From: Streptomyces sp. SID12488
GTDB taxonomy: Bacteria; Actinomycetota; Actinomycetes; Streptomycetales; Streptomycetaceae
DNA: 64,000 nucleotides
Direction of reading: 5' to 3'
Assembly (NCBI RefSeq): GCF_010548275.1
Contig: NZ_JAAGLT010000042.1
Span: forward strand, 1-64,000
The position numbers and the translations under genes were made by a program. Below the pieces are notes generated by a model. The model saw only the letters and a program-made list of their open reading frames with translations. It made no database searches and was not told the origin of the DNA. Shown one piece after another: positions 45,517-55,900 of the stretch. The number at the start of each line of letters is the position of its first letter. Position 1 is the first letter of the stretch.

Positions 45517-46914
45517 TCAGCCGTTGATGCCGCGGAGCATGCCGTAGACGCCCATCGACCAGAGCGTCAGCGGCAGCAGGCTGATGGCGGCGAGCGAGTG
45601 AAGCAACTCGGCCGCGCGTCCCCAGTACGGCAGCAGCCGCCTCCCGGGCACGGTCCATGAGGCGATCGTGATCGTGGCCGCCAGGGCCAGCAGACCGGCC
45701 GTCAGGGTCAGCCGGTCCTGCGGACCGCCGGCGCGGGCCGTGACGAACAGCAGCAGGGCCGTGCCCCAGACACCCGCCGTGGTCAGCGCGAGCCGCTGCC
45801 AGACGTTGCCCAACCCCCTGCTGTGCAGCAGCAGAAGGAGCGACAGGGCCACGACGGTGAGCACTCCGGAGAGGCCCGGCTCGGTCACGAGCGCCGCGAG
45901 GCACGGCAGACAGATCAGGCCGATGGCCGTGTAGAAGGCGGTCATCCAGCCGTCCGCGAGGGTCGCCCGGGCCTCGACGTCGGAGGCGGGATACGGGTCG
46001 ATGCCCTGCTGCAACTGCTGGACGTTGGTGGGCAGCGGCGGCATCCGCATGCCGGAGAGCCGGAACGACAGCGAGGGGACGAAGCCGCCGAACAGCACCA
46101 CCACGACGGCGACGACGGCGGCGGCCTGCTCGGGCGCCAGTTCCAGGATGACCAGTGCGGCGCCGAGCGCCCCCGCCAGGGCGACGGAGGCCGTGCCGAG
46201 GAACAGCGCCGGGTAGGTGCCGACCGCGGCCAGCGCCAGCACCGCCGCGCCGCCGGCGGCGGCGGAGGCCGCCAGCAGCCGTGCGCCCAGCACGGCGTCA
46301 CCGTCCGCACCGCCCAGCTCACCGCCGGGCAGCAGCCAGCCCGCCAGCGCGAAGTAGGGAACCGCCATGAGGCCGAGCACCGAGCCCGCCCCGGAGTCGC
46401 CGACGGCCCGGGTCGCGGAACCCGCTCCGGCGAGCAGCAGCAGTCCGGCGGCCGAGGCCACGAGCGCCCGCAGCCGGCCGTCCGTTCCGGGCAGGGCCAG
46501 GAAGACGATGCCGAGGGTGAGGGTGGCGACGGCCATGCCGTGCAGCAGACGCCGGCTGGCTTCCGCGCTCCAACTGTGCGGCCGTTGCTGCATGGTGGTG
46601 GAGATGCCGTCGACCAGGTCGTCGAGGTGGACCTCCGGGAGCGCCTCGGTGCGCGGGCGCAGACAAAGGGCCTCACCGTCGCGCAGGCCGAGGGAGTCCA
46701 AGGTACTCTCGGGGTCGAGCGGTGGGCCGCCGAGGCGTTGCAGGACCCAACCGCCATGCTCCAGGCCGGATTCCTCCAAGTCGTCGCCGCCGTACCCGAT
46801 CACTGTGGGCAGCAGATCGGCAACGGAGACGTCGGAGGGTACGGCCAGGTCGACGGTCCTGGCCGGGGCACGTACGGTGACGCGGCACAGGCTTGCCGCC
46901 TGAATATCAGTCAT
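45517..46914 (-). CDS. eccD: T7SS integral membrane channel component EccD
   Basis: 465 aa. Residues about 8-90 are the ubiquitin-like cytoplasmic domain (CRVTVRAPARTVDLAVPSDV, LDSLGLRDGEALCLRP), followed by a linker with DDLVDGISTTM. About 11 transmembrane helices run from residue 125 to the end. This is the standard EccD layout forming the ESX membrane vestibule. I chose ATG 46914 (MTDIQAASLC); a GTG at 46929 with AGAAAG upstream is possible. It is divergent from eccC across about 257 bp and followed by eccB. Confidence 0.94.
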   Translation of the reverse strand: MTDIQAASLCRVTVRAPARTVDLAVPSDVSVADLLPTVIGYGGDDLEESGLEHGGWVLQRLGGPPLDPESTLDSLGLRDGEALCLRPRTEALPEVHLDDLVDGISTTMQQRPHSWSAEASRRLLHGMAVATLTLGIVFLALPGTDGRLRALVASAAGLLLLAGAGSATRAVGDSGAGSVLGLMAVPYFALAGWLLPGGELGGADGDAVLGARLLAASAAAGGAAVLALAAVGTYPALFLGTASVALAGALGAALVILELAPEQAAAVVAVVVVLFGGFVPSLSFRLSGMRMPPLPTNVQQLQQGIDPYPASDVEARATLADGWMTAFYTAIGLICLPCLAALVTEPGLSGVLTVVALSLLLLLHSRGLGNVWQRLALTTAGVWGTALLLFVTARAGGPQDRLTLTAGLLALAATITIASWTVPGRRLLPYWGRAAELLHSLAAISLLPLTLWSMGVYGMLRGING

Positions 46915-47171
46915 GGGTTTCGTGTTCACGCTTTCTGGCGGACCGCGAGACACGCGGTGGCTGGAATCCCGCTGAAGATACAACGTCCCATACAGCGTTC
47001 CACAGAGTCCATTCGGAGAATCTGCGGCATGGCGCGGGACTCTACTTCATCAAATTGACTTCATGCGCAATGCGAGGCGTCCCGCTTTCACTTCGGCGAC
47101 TCCGGTAAACGCCGGATTGCGTCGCGGAGTTGCCACGGAAATTGTTGCGACATCTTCGAGGAGGCCATTCG
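46915..47171. other. eccD/eccC divergent intergenic region
   Basis: About 257 bp of relatively AT-rich DNA shared by two divergent T7SS genes, so it must hold both promoters. A TTGACT at 47055-47060 lacks a good -10 at normal spacing. A small dyad tccggtaaacgccgga lies at 47101-47116. I cannot place promoters with confidence. Confidence 0.6.
47158..47164 (+). promoter_or_regulatory. Strong RBS that fixes the TTG start of eccC
   Basis: GAGGAGG lies 7 nt before TTG 47172. It supports this rare start over the TTG at 47130 and the GTG at 47178. Confidence 0.75.
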
Positions 47172-50100
47172 TTGAGCGTGATCCTGTTCCGCAGGCCGGC
47201 ACGCCGCAAAGGTCCGGAACTGCCGTCGGGAGACCTGAGTCTTCAGGAGCCGCCGACACTTCCCGAAGTCGTGCCGGACAGTTCCGCGGTGTGGACGTAC
47301 CTGCCGATGGCGCTCATGTCCGTCTCCATGATGCTGATGTTCATGCGGCCCGGTATGGCGAAGTCCAGCGGTGGGTTCATGTACATCGCGCTCGGCATGA
47401 TGGTGATCGCCTCGGCGGCGATGATGATCGGCCAGGTCATGAAGCGCAACAGCGAGCGCAAGCAGCGGATGAAGGGCGAACGCCGCGACTACCTGCGCTA
47501 TCTGCGCCAGACGCGGCGCAAGGTGCGGGCCACCATCGTCGAGCAGCAGCGCGCCCTGTCCTGGCGCCATCCCGAGCCCGACGCGCTGTCCTCCTTCGTG
47601 CGCACCACCCGGTTGTGGGAACGCCGGGCGTCCGACGAGGACTTCGCGGAGGTCCGGATGGGCGTCGGTGACCAGCGCATCGGAATGAAGCTGACCCCGT
47701 TGTCGACCAAACCCGTCGAGGACCTCGAACCGCTGTCCGCGCACGCCCTGCGCAGCTTCACCCGGGCCTACTCGACCGTGCGCGACCAGCCCATCGCGAT
47801 CTATCTGCGGGCCTGGTCGAAGGTGCTCTTCCGCGGCGACGAGGAGCGGATACGGGGTCTGGTGCGCGGCCTGCTCGGCCAGTTGGCGGTCTTCCACTCC
47901 CCCGACGACCTGTGGATCGCGCTGTGTGTGTCGGACGAGCGGCGGGCCGAGTGGGAGTGGGCGAAATGGCTCCCGCACAGCCTCCACCGGCACGAGGAGG
48001 ACGGTGCCGGGCCGGTCCGGATGATCACTTCGGCCTTCAACGAGCTGGAGGGCCTGCTCGGTGCCGAGTTCCTCGAGCGCCCGGGCGCCGATCCCGAGGC
48101 GGTGCCGGGGCGCGAGGAGCCGTACACGGTCATCGTGATCGACGGCTGCACCGTTCCCGCGGGCCATCGCCTGGACGGCCACGGGTTCCGCAACGCGGTG
48201 GTGCTCGACCTCTCGGGAGCCCTGGCCTGGAAGCCGGGCCGTACCACTCTGCGTCTCGAGGTGGAGGAGGACAGCGTCGCGCTGGTGCGCACGGACCGCG
48301 ACCGCAAGGAACAGTCGACGGCGCTCGGCAGGCCCGACCGGTTGGGCCCGGTGGGCGCGCAGGCGCTCGCCCGGCTGCTCGCGCCCTACCGGATGACCGT
48401 CGGCAGCGGCGACTCCAAGCCGTTCTCCAACGACGTCGAGCTGACCGCCCTGTTGAACATTCCCGATCTGCACCGGCACGAGCCGGCCACGCTGTGGGAG
48501 CGGCACACCGGTGCGTCCCGGCTCCGGGTCCCCATCGCGGTCAGCGGTGAGGGCAGGCCCGTGGAGCTGGACATCAAGGAGTCCGCGCAGGGCGGTACGG
48601 GTCCGCACGGCATGCTCATCGGGGCCACCGGCTCCGGCAAGAGCGAGCTGCTGCGCACCCTGGTGCTGAGCCTGGCGCTGACCAACTCCTCCGAGACGCT
48701 GAACTTCATCCTCGTCGACTTCAAGGGCGGCGCGACCTTCCTCGGCCTCGACGAACTGCCGCACACCTCCGCGGTCATCACCAACCTCGCCGACGAGGTG
48801 TCGCTGGTCGCCCGTATGCAGGACGCCCTGCACGGTGAACTGATACGCCGCCAGGAGCTGTTGCGCGCCGCCGGGAACTACACCTCCGCCCTGGAGTACG
48901 AGAAGGCGCGGGCTTCCGGGGTGCCGTTGCGACCGCTGCCCAGTCTGTTCGTCGTGGTCGACGAGTTCAGCGAACTGCTGTCCGCGCACCGGGACTTCAT
49001 GGAGCTGTTCGTGATGATCGGGCGGCTCGGGCGGTCGCTCGGGGTGCATCTGCTGCTTGCCTCGCAGCGGCTGGACGAGGGGCGCATGCACCAGTTGGAG
49101 AGTCATCTGTCGTACCGGATCGGTCTGCGTACCTTCTCGGCGATGGAGAGCCGCGGTGTGCTGGGTGTACCGGACGCCTACGAGCTGCCCGCCCAGCCGG
49201 GCGCGGGCTTCCTCAAGAGCGGTGTCGACGCGCTGACCCGCTTCCGTGCCGCGTATGTGTCGGGCCCGTACGAACGCCGCCGTGCGGTCGTCCAGGCGCA
49301 GGTGGCGCGTCAGGTGGTGCCGTGGACGGCGGAATGGGTGGTGCCGCGGACCCTCGCGGACCCCGACGCGACGGGCGGGGGCGGCGAGGAGGAAGAGGAA
49401 CCGGAGGCGGAGGGCCCCGACACGGAGAGCGGTGAGACGCTGCTGTCGGTGGCGCTCGACCGGCTGCGACACGCGGGACCGCCCGCCCATCAGGTCTGGC
49501 TGCCGCCGCTCAGCAGCCCGGCCACCCTGGACCAGGTCCTGCCCCCACTGACCCCGGATCCGCGGTACGGCCTCACCACCGCCGACTGGCCGCTGCGGGG
49601 CCGGCTCACCGTACCGGTGGGCATCGTGGACCGGCCGTTCGACCAGCTCCGCGATCTGCTGACCGTCGACCTCTCGGCGGCCGGGGGTCATGTGGCCATC
49701 GCCGGTGGCCCGCAGAGTGGCAAGAGCACCCTGCTGAGGACCCTCATCACCGCGCTCGCCCTCACCCACACCCCGCGTGAAGTGCAGTTCTACTGCCTGG
49801 ACTTCGGCGGTGGCACCCTCGCCGCCCTGGATGAGCTGCCGCACATGAGCGGGGTGGCGGCCCGGGTGGACGCCGAGCGGGTGGGCCGGGTGATCGCCGA
49901 GGTCAGTACGCTGCTCGGCAAGCGGGAGCGGTTCTTCCTGGAGAACGGCATCGACTCCATGCCCACGTACCGCAAGCGACGCGCGGCGGGCGAGTTCCCG
50001 GACGAGCCGCACGGTGACGTCTTCCTGGTCGTCGACGGCTGGTCCACCGTGCGCCAGGACTTCGACCGGCACATCCCCACCTTCAACGCGCTCGCGGCCC

Positions 50101-51170
50101 GCGGACTCAACTACGGCGTCCACCTGGTGATCACCACGGCCCGCTGGGTGGAACTGTCGTCCTCCGTGCGTGACCAGACGGGCACCCGGCTGGAGCTGCG
50201 GATGGGTGATCCGATGGACTCCCAGATCGACTCCCGCAAGGCGGGGGCGGTTCCGCGCAGCCCCGGGCGGGGCCTGACCGGTGAGAAGCTGCACTATCTG
50301 TCGGCGCTGCCGCGGGTGGACGGGGTCGAGGACGCCGACGACCTCGCCGACGGCGTCGCCGGTCTCATCGCCGCGATCGGGGAGAACTGGGCGGGGCCGC
50401 CCGCGCCCCGGGTGCGGATGCTGCCGGCCCGCCTGCCCGTGGCCGACCTTCCGGAGCCGGAGGGAGACCTCGGTCTGCGGATCGCCATCGGCCTGGACGA
50501 GAACGAACTCGCCCCCGTGTGGCACGACTTCGCCGAGAACCCGCACATGATCGTGGTGGGCGACACGGAGTCCGGCAAGACCAACCTGCTGAAGGTGATC
50601 GCCAGGGGCATCACCGAGCGGTACACCCCGGCCGAGGCCCGCATCATGACGGTGGACTACCGGCGCGAGCTGGTGGAGAGCGTCCCCGAGCGCTACCGGC
50701 TCGGCAACGCCGTGTCCCTGGACATGCTGAAGGACCTCGTGGACGGGGCGGCCAGGGCGGTCCGGGGGCGGGTTCCGGGCGAGGACATCGCGCCGTCGCG
50801 GATGCGGCTGTGCGACTGGTGGCAGGGGCCGCGGCTGTTCATCCTGGTCGACGACTACGACATGGTCGGCAGCGGGCCCATGACACAGCCGTTCGCCCCG
50901 CTGCTCGACCATCTCGCGCTCGGCCACGAGGTCGGCCTGCACCTGATCGTGGCCCGCTCCTCGGCAGGCGCCGGGCGCGGTCTCAACGAGTCCTTGATGC
51001 GCAGGCTCCAGGAGGTCAACACGCCGGGCCTGCTGATGTCCTGCCCGCCGAGCGAGGGGTATCTCTTCGGCAGCGTGAAGGGCCGCGAGCTGATCCCCGG
51101 CCGGGCCGTACGCATCGCCCGCCGTAAAACCCTCCAGATCCAGACCCCCCAGCTGGAGGACACCCCCTGA
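47172..51170 (+). CDS. eccC: T7SS motor ATPase EccC (fused Ca/Cb form)
   Basis: 1332 aa from a TTG start with an excellent SD. The start LSVILFRRPARRKGPE is typical. Two membrane helices (residues about 42-88) are followed by the DUF-type stalk and three FtsK/SpoIIIE ATPase domains. Walker A motifs: GATGSGKSE (about 483), GGPQSGKST (about 845) and GDTESGKTN (about 1130). Walker B-like FVVVDEF, FLVVDGW and FILVDDYD follow each. The first domain retains LVDFKGGATF and the SQRL box, so it is probably the active one; D2/D3 bind substrate signals in the family. Mycobacterial ESX-1 splits this protein into EccCa and EccCb, while here it is one chain. Confidence 0.96.
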   Translation: MSVILFRRPARRKGPELPSGDLSLQEPPTLPEVVPDSSAVWTYLPMALMSVSMMLMFMRPGMAKSSGGFMYIALGMMVIASAAMMIGQVMKRNSERKQRMKGERRDYLRYLRQTRRKVRATIVEQQRALSWRHPEPDALSSFVRTTRLWERRASDEDFAEVRMGVGDQRIGMKLTPLSTKPVEDLEPLSAHALRSFTRAYSTVRDQPIAIYLRAWSKVLFRGDEERIRGLVRGLLGQLAVFHSPDDLWIALCVSDERRAEWEWAKWLPHSLHRHEEDGAGPVRMITSAFNELEGLLGAEFLERPGADPEAVPGREEPYTVIVIDGCTVPAGHRLDGHGFRNAVVLDLSGALAWKPGRTTLRLEVEEDSVALVRTDRDRKEQSTALGRPDRLGPVGAQALARLLAPYRMTVGSGDSKPFSNDVELTALLNIPDLHRHEPATLWERHTGASRLRVPIAVSGEGRPVELDIKESAQGGTGPHGMLIGATGSGKSELLRTLVLSLALTNSSETLNFILVDFKGGATFLGLDELPHTSAVITNLADEVSLVARMQDALHGELIRRQELLRAAGNYTSALEYEKARASGVPLRPLPSLFVVVDEFSELLSAHRDFMELFVMIGRLGRSLGVHLLLASQRLDEGRMHQLESHLSYRIGLRTFSAMESRGVLGVPDAYELPAQPGAGFLKSGVDALTRFRAAYVSGPYERRRAVVQAQVARQVVPWTAEWVVPRTLADPDATGGGGEEEEEPEAEGPDTESGETLLSVALDRLRHAGPPAHQVWLPPLSSPATLDQVLPPLTPDPRYGLTTADWPLRGRLTVPVGIVDRPFDQLRDLLTVDLSAAGGHVAIAGGPQSGKSTLLRTLITALALTHTPREVQFYCLDFGGGTLAALDELPHMSGVAARVDAERVGRVIAEVSTLLGKRERFFLENGIDSMPTYRKRRAAGEFPDEPHGDVFLVVDGWSTVRQDFDRHIPTFNALAARGLNYGVHLVITTARWVELSSSVRDQTGTRLELRMGDPMDSQIDSRKAGAVPRSPGRGLTGEKLHYLSALPRVDGVEDADDLADGVAGLIAAIGENWAGPPAPRVRMLPARLPVADLPEPEGDLGLRIAIGLDENELAPVWHDFAENPHMIVVGDTESGKTNLLKVIARGITERYTPAEARIMTVDYRRELVESVPERYRLGNAVSLDMLKDLVDGAARAVRGRVPGEDIAPSRMRLCDWWQGPRLFILVDDYDMVGSGPMTQPFAPLLDHLALGHEVGLHLIVARSSAGAGRGLNESLMRRLQEVNTPGLLMSCPPSEGYLFGSVKGRELIPGRAVRIARRKTLQIQTPQLEDTP

Positions 51171-51625
51171 TGCCCCGCCCCTCCCGCCCAGCGCACCCGC
51201 CCGGCTCCCGGCAGCGGGCGGGGGTTCGCGCTGCCGCCGACGGGGGCGGGGCAGCGGTCCGGGCCGGGATCGTCGCGTGCGGTCGCGCCGTTCCCGGACT
51301 GCCCCGGCCCGCCGGGGCGGGCCAGGACACCGACCACCGCTCCACCATGGCCGGGGAAGACCACGCCCGCACCGGGTCCGTCCGGCCGGGTCGTCAAGTG
51401 CCCGACGTGAGCCCGCCGTCGTCGCACCGGGAGCGGCCTCCCGTACAGGACGCACCCGGACCCGCACCACGACAGGCACGGACGCCGGGCACCACAAGTC
51501 CCGGCGCCCCGACCGGGCAGGGGGCGAGCGGCCTCGGGGAGGCGGGACACGTTCCCGCTTCGTTCCGTGCGGCACGGGGGTCTGTCGCGCTTCTGCCCGG
51601 CTGTCGGGTCCCCGCCACCGGTCCG
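51171..51625. other. 455-bp convergent spacer between eccC and mycosin gene
   Basis: Very GC-rich with Pro/Arg-type codon noise on both strands. No frame shows a conserved domain, proper SD or coding-like bias separate from its neighbours. Apart from the terminator-like hairpin at 51196-51222 I see nothing in it. Confidence 0.6.
51196..51222 (+). terminator. eccC terminator candidate
   Basis: cccgcccg (51196-51203) and cgggcggg (51215-51222) pair perfectly around an 11-nt loop, 26 nt beyond the eccC stop. Confidence 0.5.
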
Positions 51626-52813
51626 CTAGGGCTGACGGCCCGGCGGCAGCCAGTTCCTGGCACGGCCTCGGGGCAGTACCGCGGCCAGGGCCGCGACCAG
51701 CAGCGCCACCGCGAGTCCCGCACCCGCGATCGCCAGGGCCCGGTTCCGGGGACCGGCGTCCGCGGGTTCCGGGAAGTGTGCGGGGGCCTGCTGCCCGGCG
51801 GCCACCTCACCCTCCTCCGGTACGACCGACAGCGCGGCGTAGGGGTCGAGCCGAGGGGTGTCCGACGGATAGCTGGTCGCGAGCAGTCGCGCGGAGACCT
51901 CCGCGGCGCTCATCCCGGGGTGGTACGCCCGGACGAGTGCCGCCGCGCCCGCGGTGACGGCCGCCGCCAGCGAGGCGCCGGAGCCGATGTAGTGGCCGGA
52001 GCCCTTCGGCCCGACGCTGACCATGGAGCTGCCGGGCGCCGACAGGTCCGGCTCGTAGGCGGGCGGAGCGTGCTGCTGCCGGACGCCGCTCGGCCCGAAG
52101 TCCACGACGGCCAGCACACCGGGCGCGGCGGCCGGCCAGTACGGCCCCTCCGGCATCGCCCCGTCCGGCCCGAGTTCCTCCTTGGGCACGGAGTCCGGAG
52201 CCGCGGGGGCGACCACGAGCGCGTCGTGCCCCGCCGCGTAGGCCACGGCGTCGGTGAGCTCCGCCTTTCCGGTGTCCAGGGCGTGACCGACGTAGATGAC
52301 CCGCGCGCCCCGGTCCGCCGCCGTACGGATTCCGAGGGCGACGCGCTGCACCGAGGGCACACCTCGGTCGTCGGTCCCCCGCAGGGCGACGATCCTGGCC
52401 TCCGGGGCCACGCCGGTGATACCACTGCCCGTCTCCGGGGCGGCCGCGATGAGACCGGCGGCGAAGGTGCCGTGTCCCACACAGTCCTCGTCGGCCCCGC
52501 CGAGGGCCGTCACCCGCCCGGACAGGCTGGGTACGCCGGTGGAGACACCGGTGTCGACCACCGCGACCGTCACCCCGGCCCCCCGGGAGATCCGCTGGGC
52601 CCGCGACAGCCCGAGGGTGATCTGGGACCACGCCGCGGCGGTGGCGGTCTCCTTCGAAGCCGCGGTGCACGGACTGTCCGCACCGAGCCGCAGCGGCAGT
52701 GGCGGCAGCAGCGTGACGCCCGGACCGTCGGCCGCCTCCGCGACGGCGGGCACGCAGATGAACGGCAGGACCACGGCGGCAGCCAGCACGGGACGCACAA
52801 ACCTGTATTTCAT
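51626..52813 (-). CDS. mycP: Mycosin-like subtilase (MycP) of the T7SS
   Basis: 395 aa from ATG 52813 (MKYRFVRPVLAAAVV); ATGs at 52825/52828 are alternatives, and no start has a good SD. Signal peptide cleavage is likely after AEA. The S8 protease core has Asp in VAVVDTGV (D87), His in GHGTFAAG (H114) and Ser in GSGASLAAAV (S281). A C-terminal membrane helix (ALAIAGAGLAVALLVAALA) and short basic tail give the standard mycosin topology. Odd points: the Ser motif reads GAS rather than GTS, and the segment where most subtilases have the oxyanion Asn (AAGN) reads VVAPAAPDS. Activity may be reduced; mycosins also have a structural role in stabilising the ESX complex. Confidence 0.9.
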   Translation of the reverse strand: MKYRFVRPVLAAAVVLPFICVPAVAEAADGPGVTLLPPLPLRLGADSPCTAASKETATAAAWSQITLGLSRAQRISRGAGVTVAVVDTGVSTGVPSLSGRVTALGGADEDCVGHGTFAAGLIAAAPETGSGITGVAPEARIVALRGTDDRGVPSVQRVALGIRTAADRGARVIYVGHALDTGKAELTDAVAYAAGHDALVVAPAAPDSVPKEELGPDGAMPEGPYWPAAAPGVLAVVDFGPSGVRQQHAPPAYEPDLSAPGSSMVSVGPKGSGHYIGSGASLAAAVTAGAAALVRAYHPGMSAAEVSARLLATSYPSDTPRLDPYAALSVVPEEGEVAAGQQAPAHFPEPADAGPRNRALAIAGAGLAVALLVAALAAVLPRGRARNWLPPGRQP

Positions 52814-52908
52814 GATGCTTCGCATCATACATCTGTTATGCGCATGACATACTCCAATTGCGCACAGACCAGGGCAAAAACTCAGAAAAACGAGGAGGTT
52901 CGAGGCGC
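52814..52908. promoter_or_regulatory. Divergent mycP / EccA-like promoter region
   Basis: A 95-bp AT-rich gap serving two divergent genes. It adjoins a perfect 7-bp-arm dyad, atgatgc-ttc-gcatcat (52812-52828), that overlaps the mycP start codon, and contains the palindrome atgcgcat (52838-52845). Several TATG/CATA boxes could be -10 elements in either direction; I cannot fix one. GAGGAGG at 52892-52898 serves the EccA-like gene. Confidence 0.45.
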
Positions 52909-55900
52909 GTGGCACGGCAAATACTCACGGTCTGCCCGGAACGGACGGACACCTTCCAGACGATCGGTGAGGCACTGGCCCAGGCGCGCACCGGGGCGGT
53001 GATCCGGGTACGCCCCGGGCGCTACGCCGAGAACCTCGTGATCAGGAACCGGGTCACGATCGTCGCCGAGGGCGAGCGCGGAGCTGTCGAGATCTCCCCC
53101 CGCGCCGGCACCGCCGTCAGCCTCATGGCCGACGCCGTCATGCTCAGCGGTCTGACCCTGCGCGGACGGGACAAGGAACTGGCGGTCGTGGACGTACCGG
53201 CCGGCCAGGCCGCCCTCGACGGTTGCTCCGTGACCGGCTCGGGGTGGACGGCCCTGCTGGTGCGCGGCACGGGCTCGCTGGCCGCCCGCGGCTGCGAGAT
53301 CAGCAACCCGGGCGGCGCCGGGATCGTCGACTCCTCGGACGCCGAGAGCGTCATCGAGGACTGCGTGTTCCAGAACTTCGGCACCTCCGCGGTGGTCATC
53401 GGCGAGACCGCCCGTCCCCTGATCCGCGACTGCCGGATCCGCGGCGCGCGCGCCAACGGCGTCCTCGCCAGCGGTGAGGCCAGGGGCACCGTGGAGGGCT
53501 GCGACATCTCCGGCACCGACAAGCCCGCCATCGCCCTGGAGGGCCACAGCTCGACCCGGGTCGTACGGTCCACCGTCCACCACACCTCGGTGGGCCTGCT
53601 CGTGACCAGCGTCTCCCGCCCGGAGATCGAGGACACCACGTTCGAGTCCATCACCCAGAGCGCCATCGTCATCTCCGGCGGGGCCGACCCGCTACTGCGC
53701 CGCTGTGTCACCCGGCGCACCAAGCACAGCGGACTGCTCGTCCTCGACCGCTCGCGCGGAACCCTGGAGGGATGCGAGTTCCACAGCTCGGCGCAGCCCG
53801 CCGTCCGGGTCGTCGAGGGCAGTGCCCCGCTGCTGCGGGACACGGTCGTCAGCGACTGCGCCGACGCCTCGGGGGCGGTGCTCCTGGCGGACGACTCCAC
53901 CGCCGAGTTCGAACGTCTCGACGTACTGGACGCGGCCGGGGTCGGCATCTCCGTCCGCTCCTCCGCCAACCCGCTGTTGCGCCGCGCCCGGATCACGGGA
54001 GCGGGCGGCCACGGCATCGAGTTCGGCGACGACGGCCGCGGGCGCCTGGAGCACTGCGAGATCGAGTCCGCGGGCGGCTGCGCCATGAGCATCGACGACG
54101 ACGCCGACCCCGAGGTCAGCGACACGGTGATGCGGTCCTCCGCCCGCTCGGGCGTACTCGTCGGCGAGCACGGCCGGGGCACCCTGCGGGACTGCGAGAT
54201 CAGCGACAGCGCCGACGCGGGCGTGAGCGTCCGGGACGGCGCGGAGACCACGCTGGACCGGGTCAGGGTGAGCGGTTCGAAGGCCCATGGGATCCAGGTG
54301 TCGCGCGGCGGGCGGGCCACGCTCACCGGCTGCGAGGTCACCGGCAGCACGGGCGACGGGATACGGGTCGACAGCGACGAGCCCGTCTCCGTCACTCGGT
54401 GCGTGGTGCGCGGCAACCGGGGGGCGGGGCTGCGGCAGGGCGGCTCCGGCGACCGGCTCTCGGTGGACTTCCTGACCAGCGCGGACAACGGCGCGCCGGA
54501 CAGCTGGGGCGAGACGGCCGAGGGCGGGAGCGGAGCACCGGGCGGGCCGGCCGGGAAGGAGCCCGAGCCGGAGGGCCCGCTGGCCGCGCTGGAGTCGCTC
54601 GTCGGTCTGGCCAACGTCAAGCACCAGGTGAGCACCCTGGTCAACCTCAACCAGCTGGCGGAACGCCGGCGCCGGCTCGGCATGCCGGTGCCCTCGATGA
54701 GCCGGCATCTCATCTTCGCCGGCCCCCCAGGCACCGGTAAGACCACCGTCGCCCGGCTGTACGGGAGCATCCTGGCGGACCTGGGCGTGCTGCGCAGCGG
54801 GCATCTGGTCGAGGTCGCCCGGGCCGACCTGGTGGCCCAGATCATCGGCGGTACGGCCATCAAGACCACCGAGGCCTTCACCAGCGCGCTGGGCGGCGTG
54901 CTCTTCATCGACGAGGCCTACACCCTCACCCCCGAGGGAGGATCCTCCAACGACTTCGGGCGCGAGGCCGTCGACACCCTGCTGAAACTGATGGAGGACC
55001 ACCGCGACGACGTGGTCGTGGTCGCGGCCGGATACTCCGAGCAGATGGAGTCGTTCCTGTCCGCCAACCCGGGCCTCGCCTCCCGGTTCACCCGGACCAT
55101 CGAGTTCGGCAACTACGCCGTGGACGAACTCGTCACCATCACCGAGAGCATGTGCGCCCACAACCGGTACGAACTCGGGCCGCTGACCCGGGAGGCACTG
55201 GCCGTCCGCTTCGAGGGGATGACCCGTGACGCCTCCTTCGGCAACGGCCGGGCCGCCCGCGGGGTGTTCGAGGAGATGGTGGACCGGCAGTCGTTCCGGC
55301 TCGCGTCCATGCCCGACCCCGCCGAGAGCGACCTGAGCCTGCTGCTGCCGCAGGACGTGGGAGACGCGGCGGCGGCAGCCGTGGACGGATCTCCCCAGCA
55401 GGCGGACGACGCGGCCGACCCCATGGACGAACTCACGGCCATGGTGGGTCTCGGGGCGGTGAAACACGAGGTCTCCGACCTGGTCAACCTGCTGTCCAAC
55501 GCCCGGCAGCGGCTGGCGGCGGGCCTGCCCTCGCCCAGGATCAGCAACCATCTGGTCTTCACCGGTCCGCCCGGCACCGGCAAGACCACGGTGGCCCGGC
55601 TGTACGCGAGACTTCTGCACTCCCTGGGGGTGCTGCCCCGCGCCACCCTGGTGGAGGTGGCCCGGGCCGACCTGGTGGGCCAGTACGTCGGGCACACCGC
55701 GCAGCGCACCAAGGAGGTCTTCACCAGCGCGCTGGGCGGCGTGCTGTTCATCGACGAGGCCTACACCCTCACCCCCGAGGGATCCTCCAACGACTTCGGC
55801 CGCGAGGCAGTCGACACCCTGCTGAAACTGATGGAGGACCACCGCGACGAGATCGTGGTCATCGTCGCCGGATACACCGAGGAGATGGAGCGCTTCCTCG

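Noticed and set aside
47088..51575. 1495-codon minus-strand frame opposite eccC
   Set aside because: Shadow of a clearly assigned EccC; no domain or SD of its own.
51170..53002. 610-codon plus-strand frame overlapping the eccC stop
   Set aside because: Runs through the eccC-mycP spacer and antisense of the mycosin; no conserved sequence.
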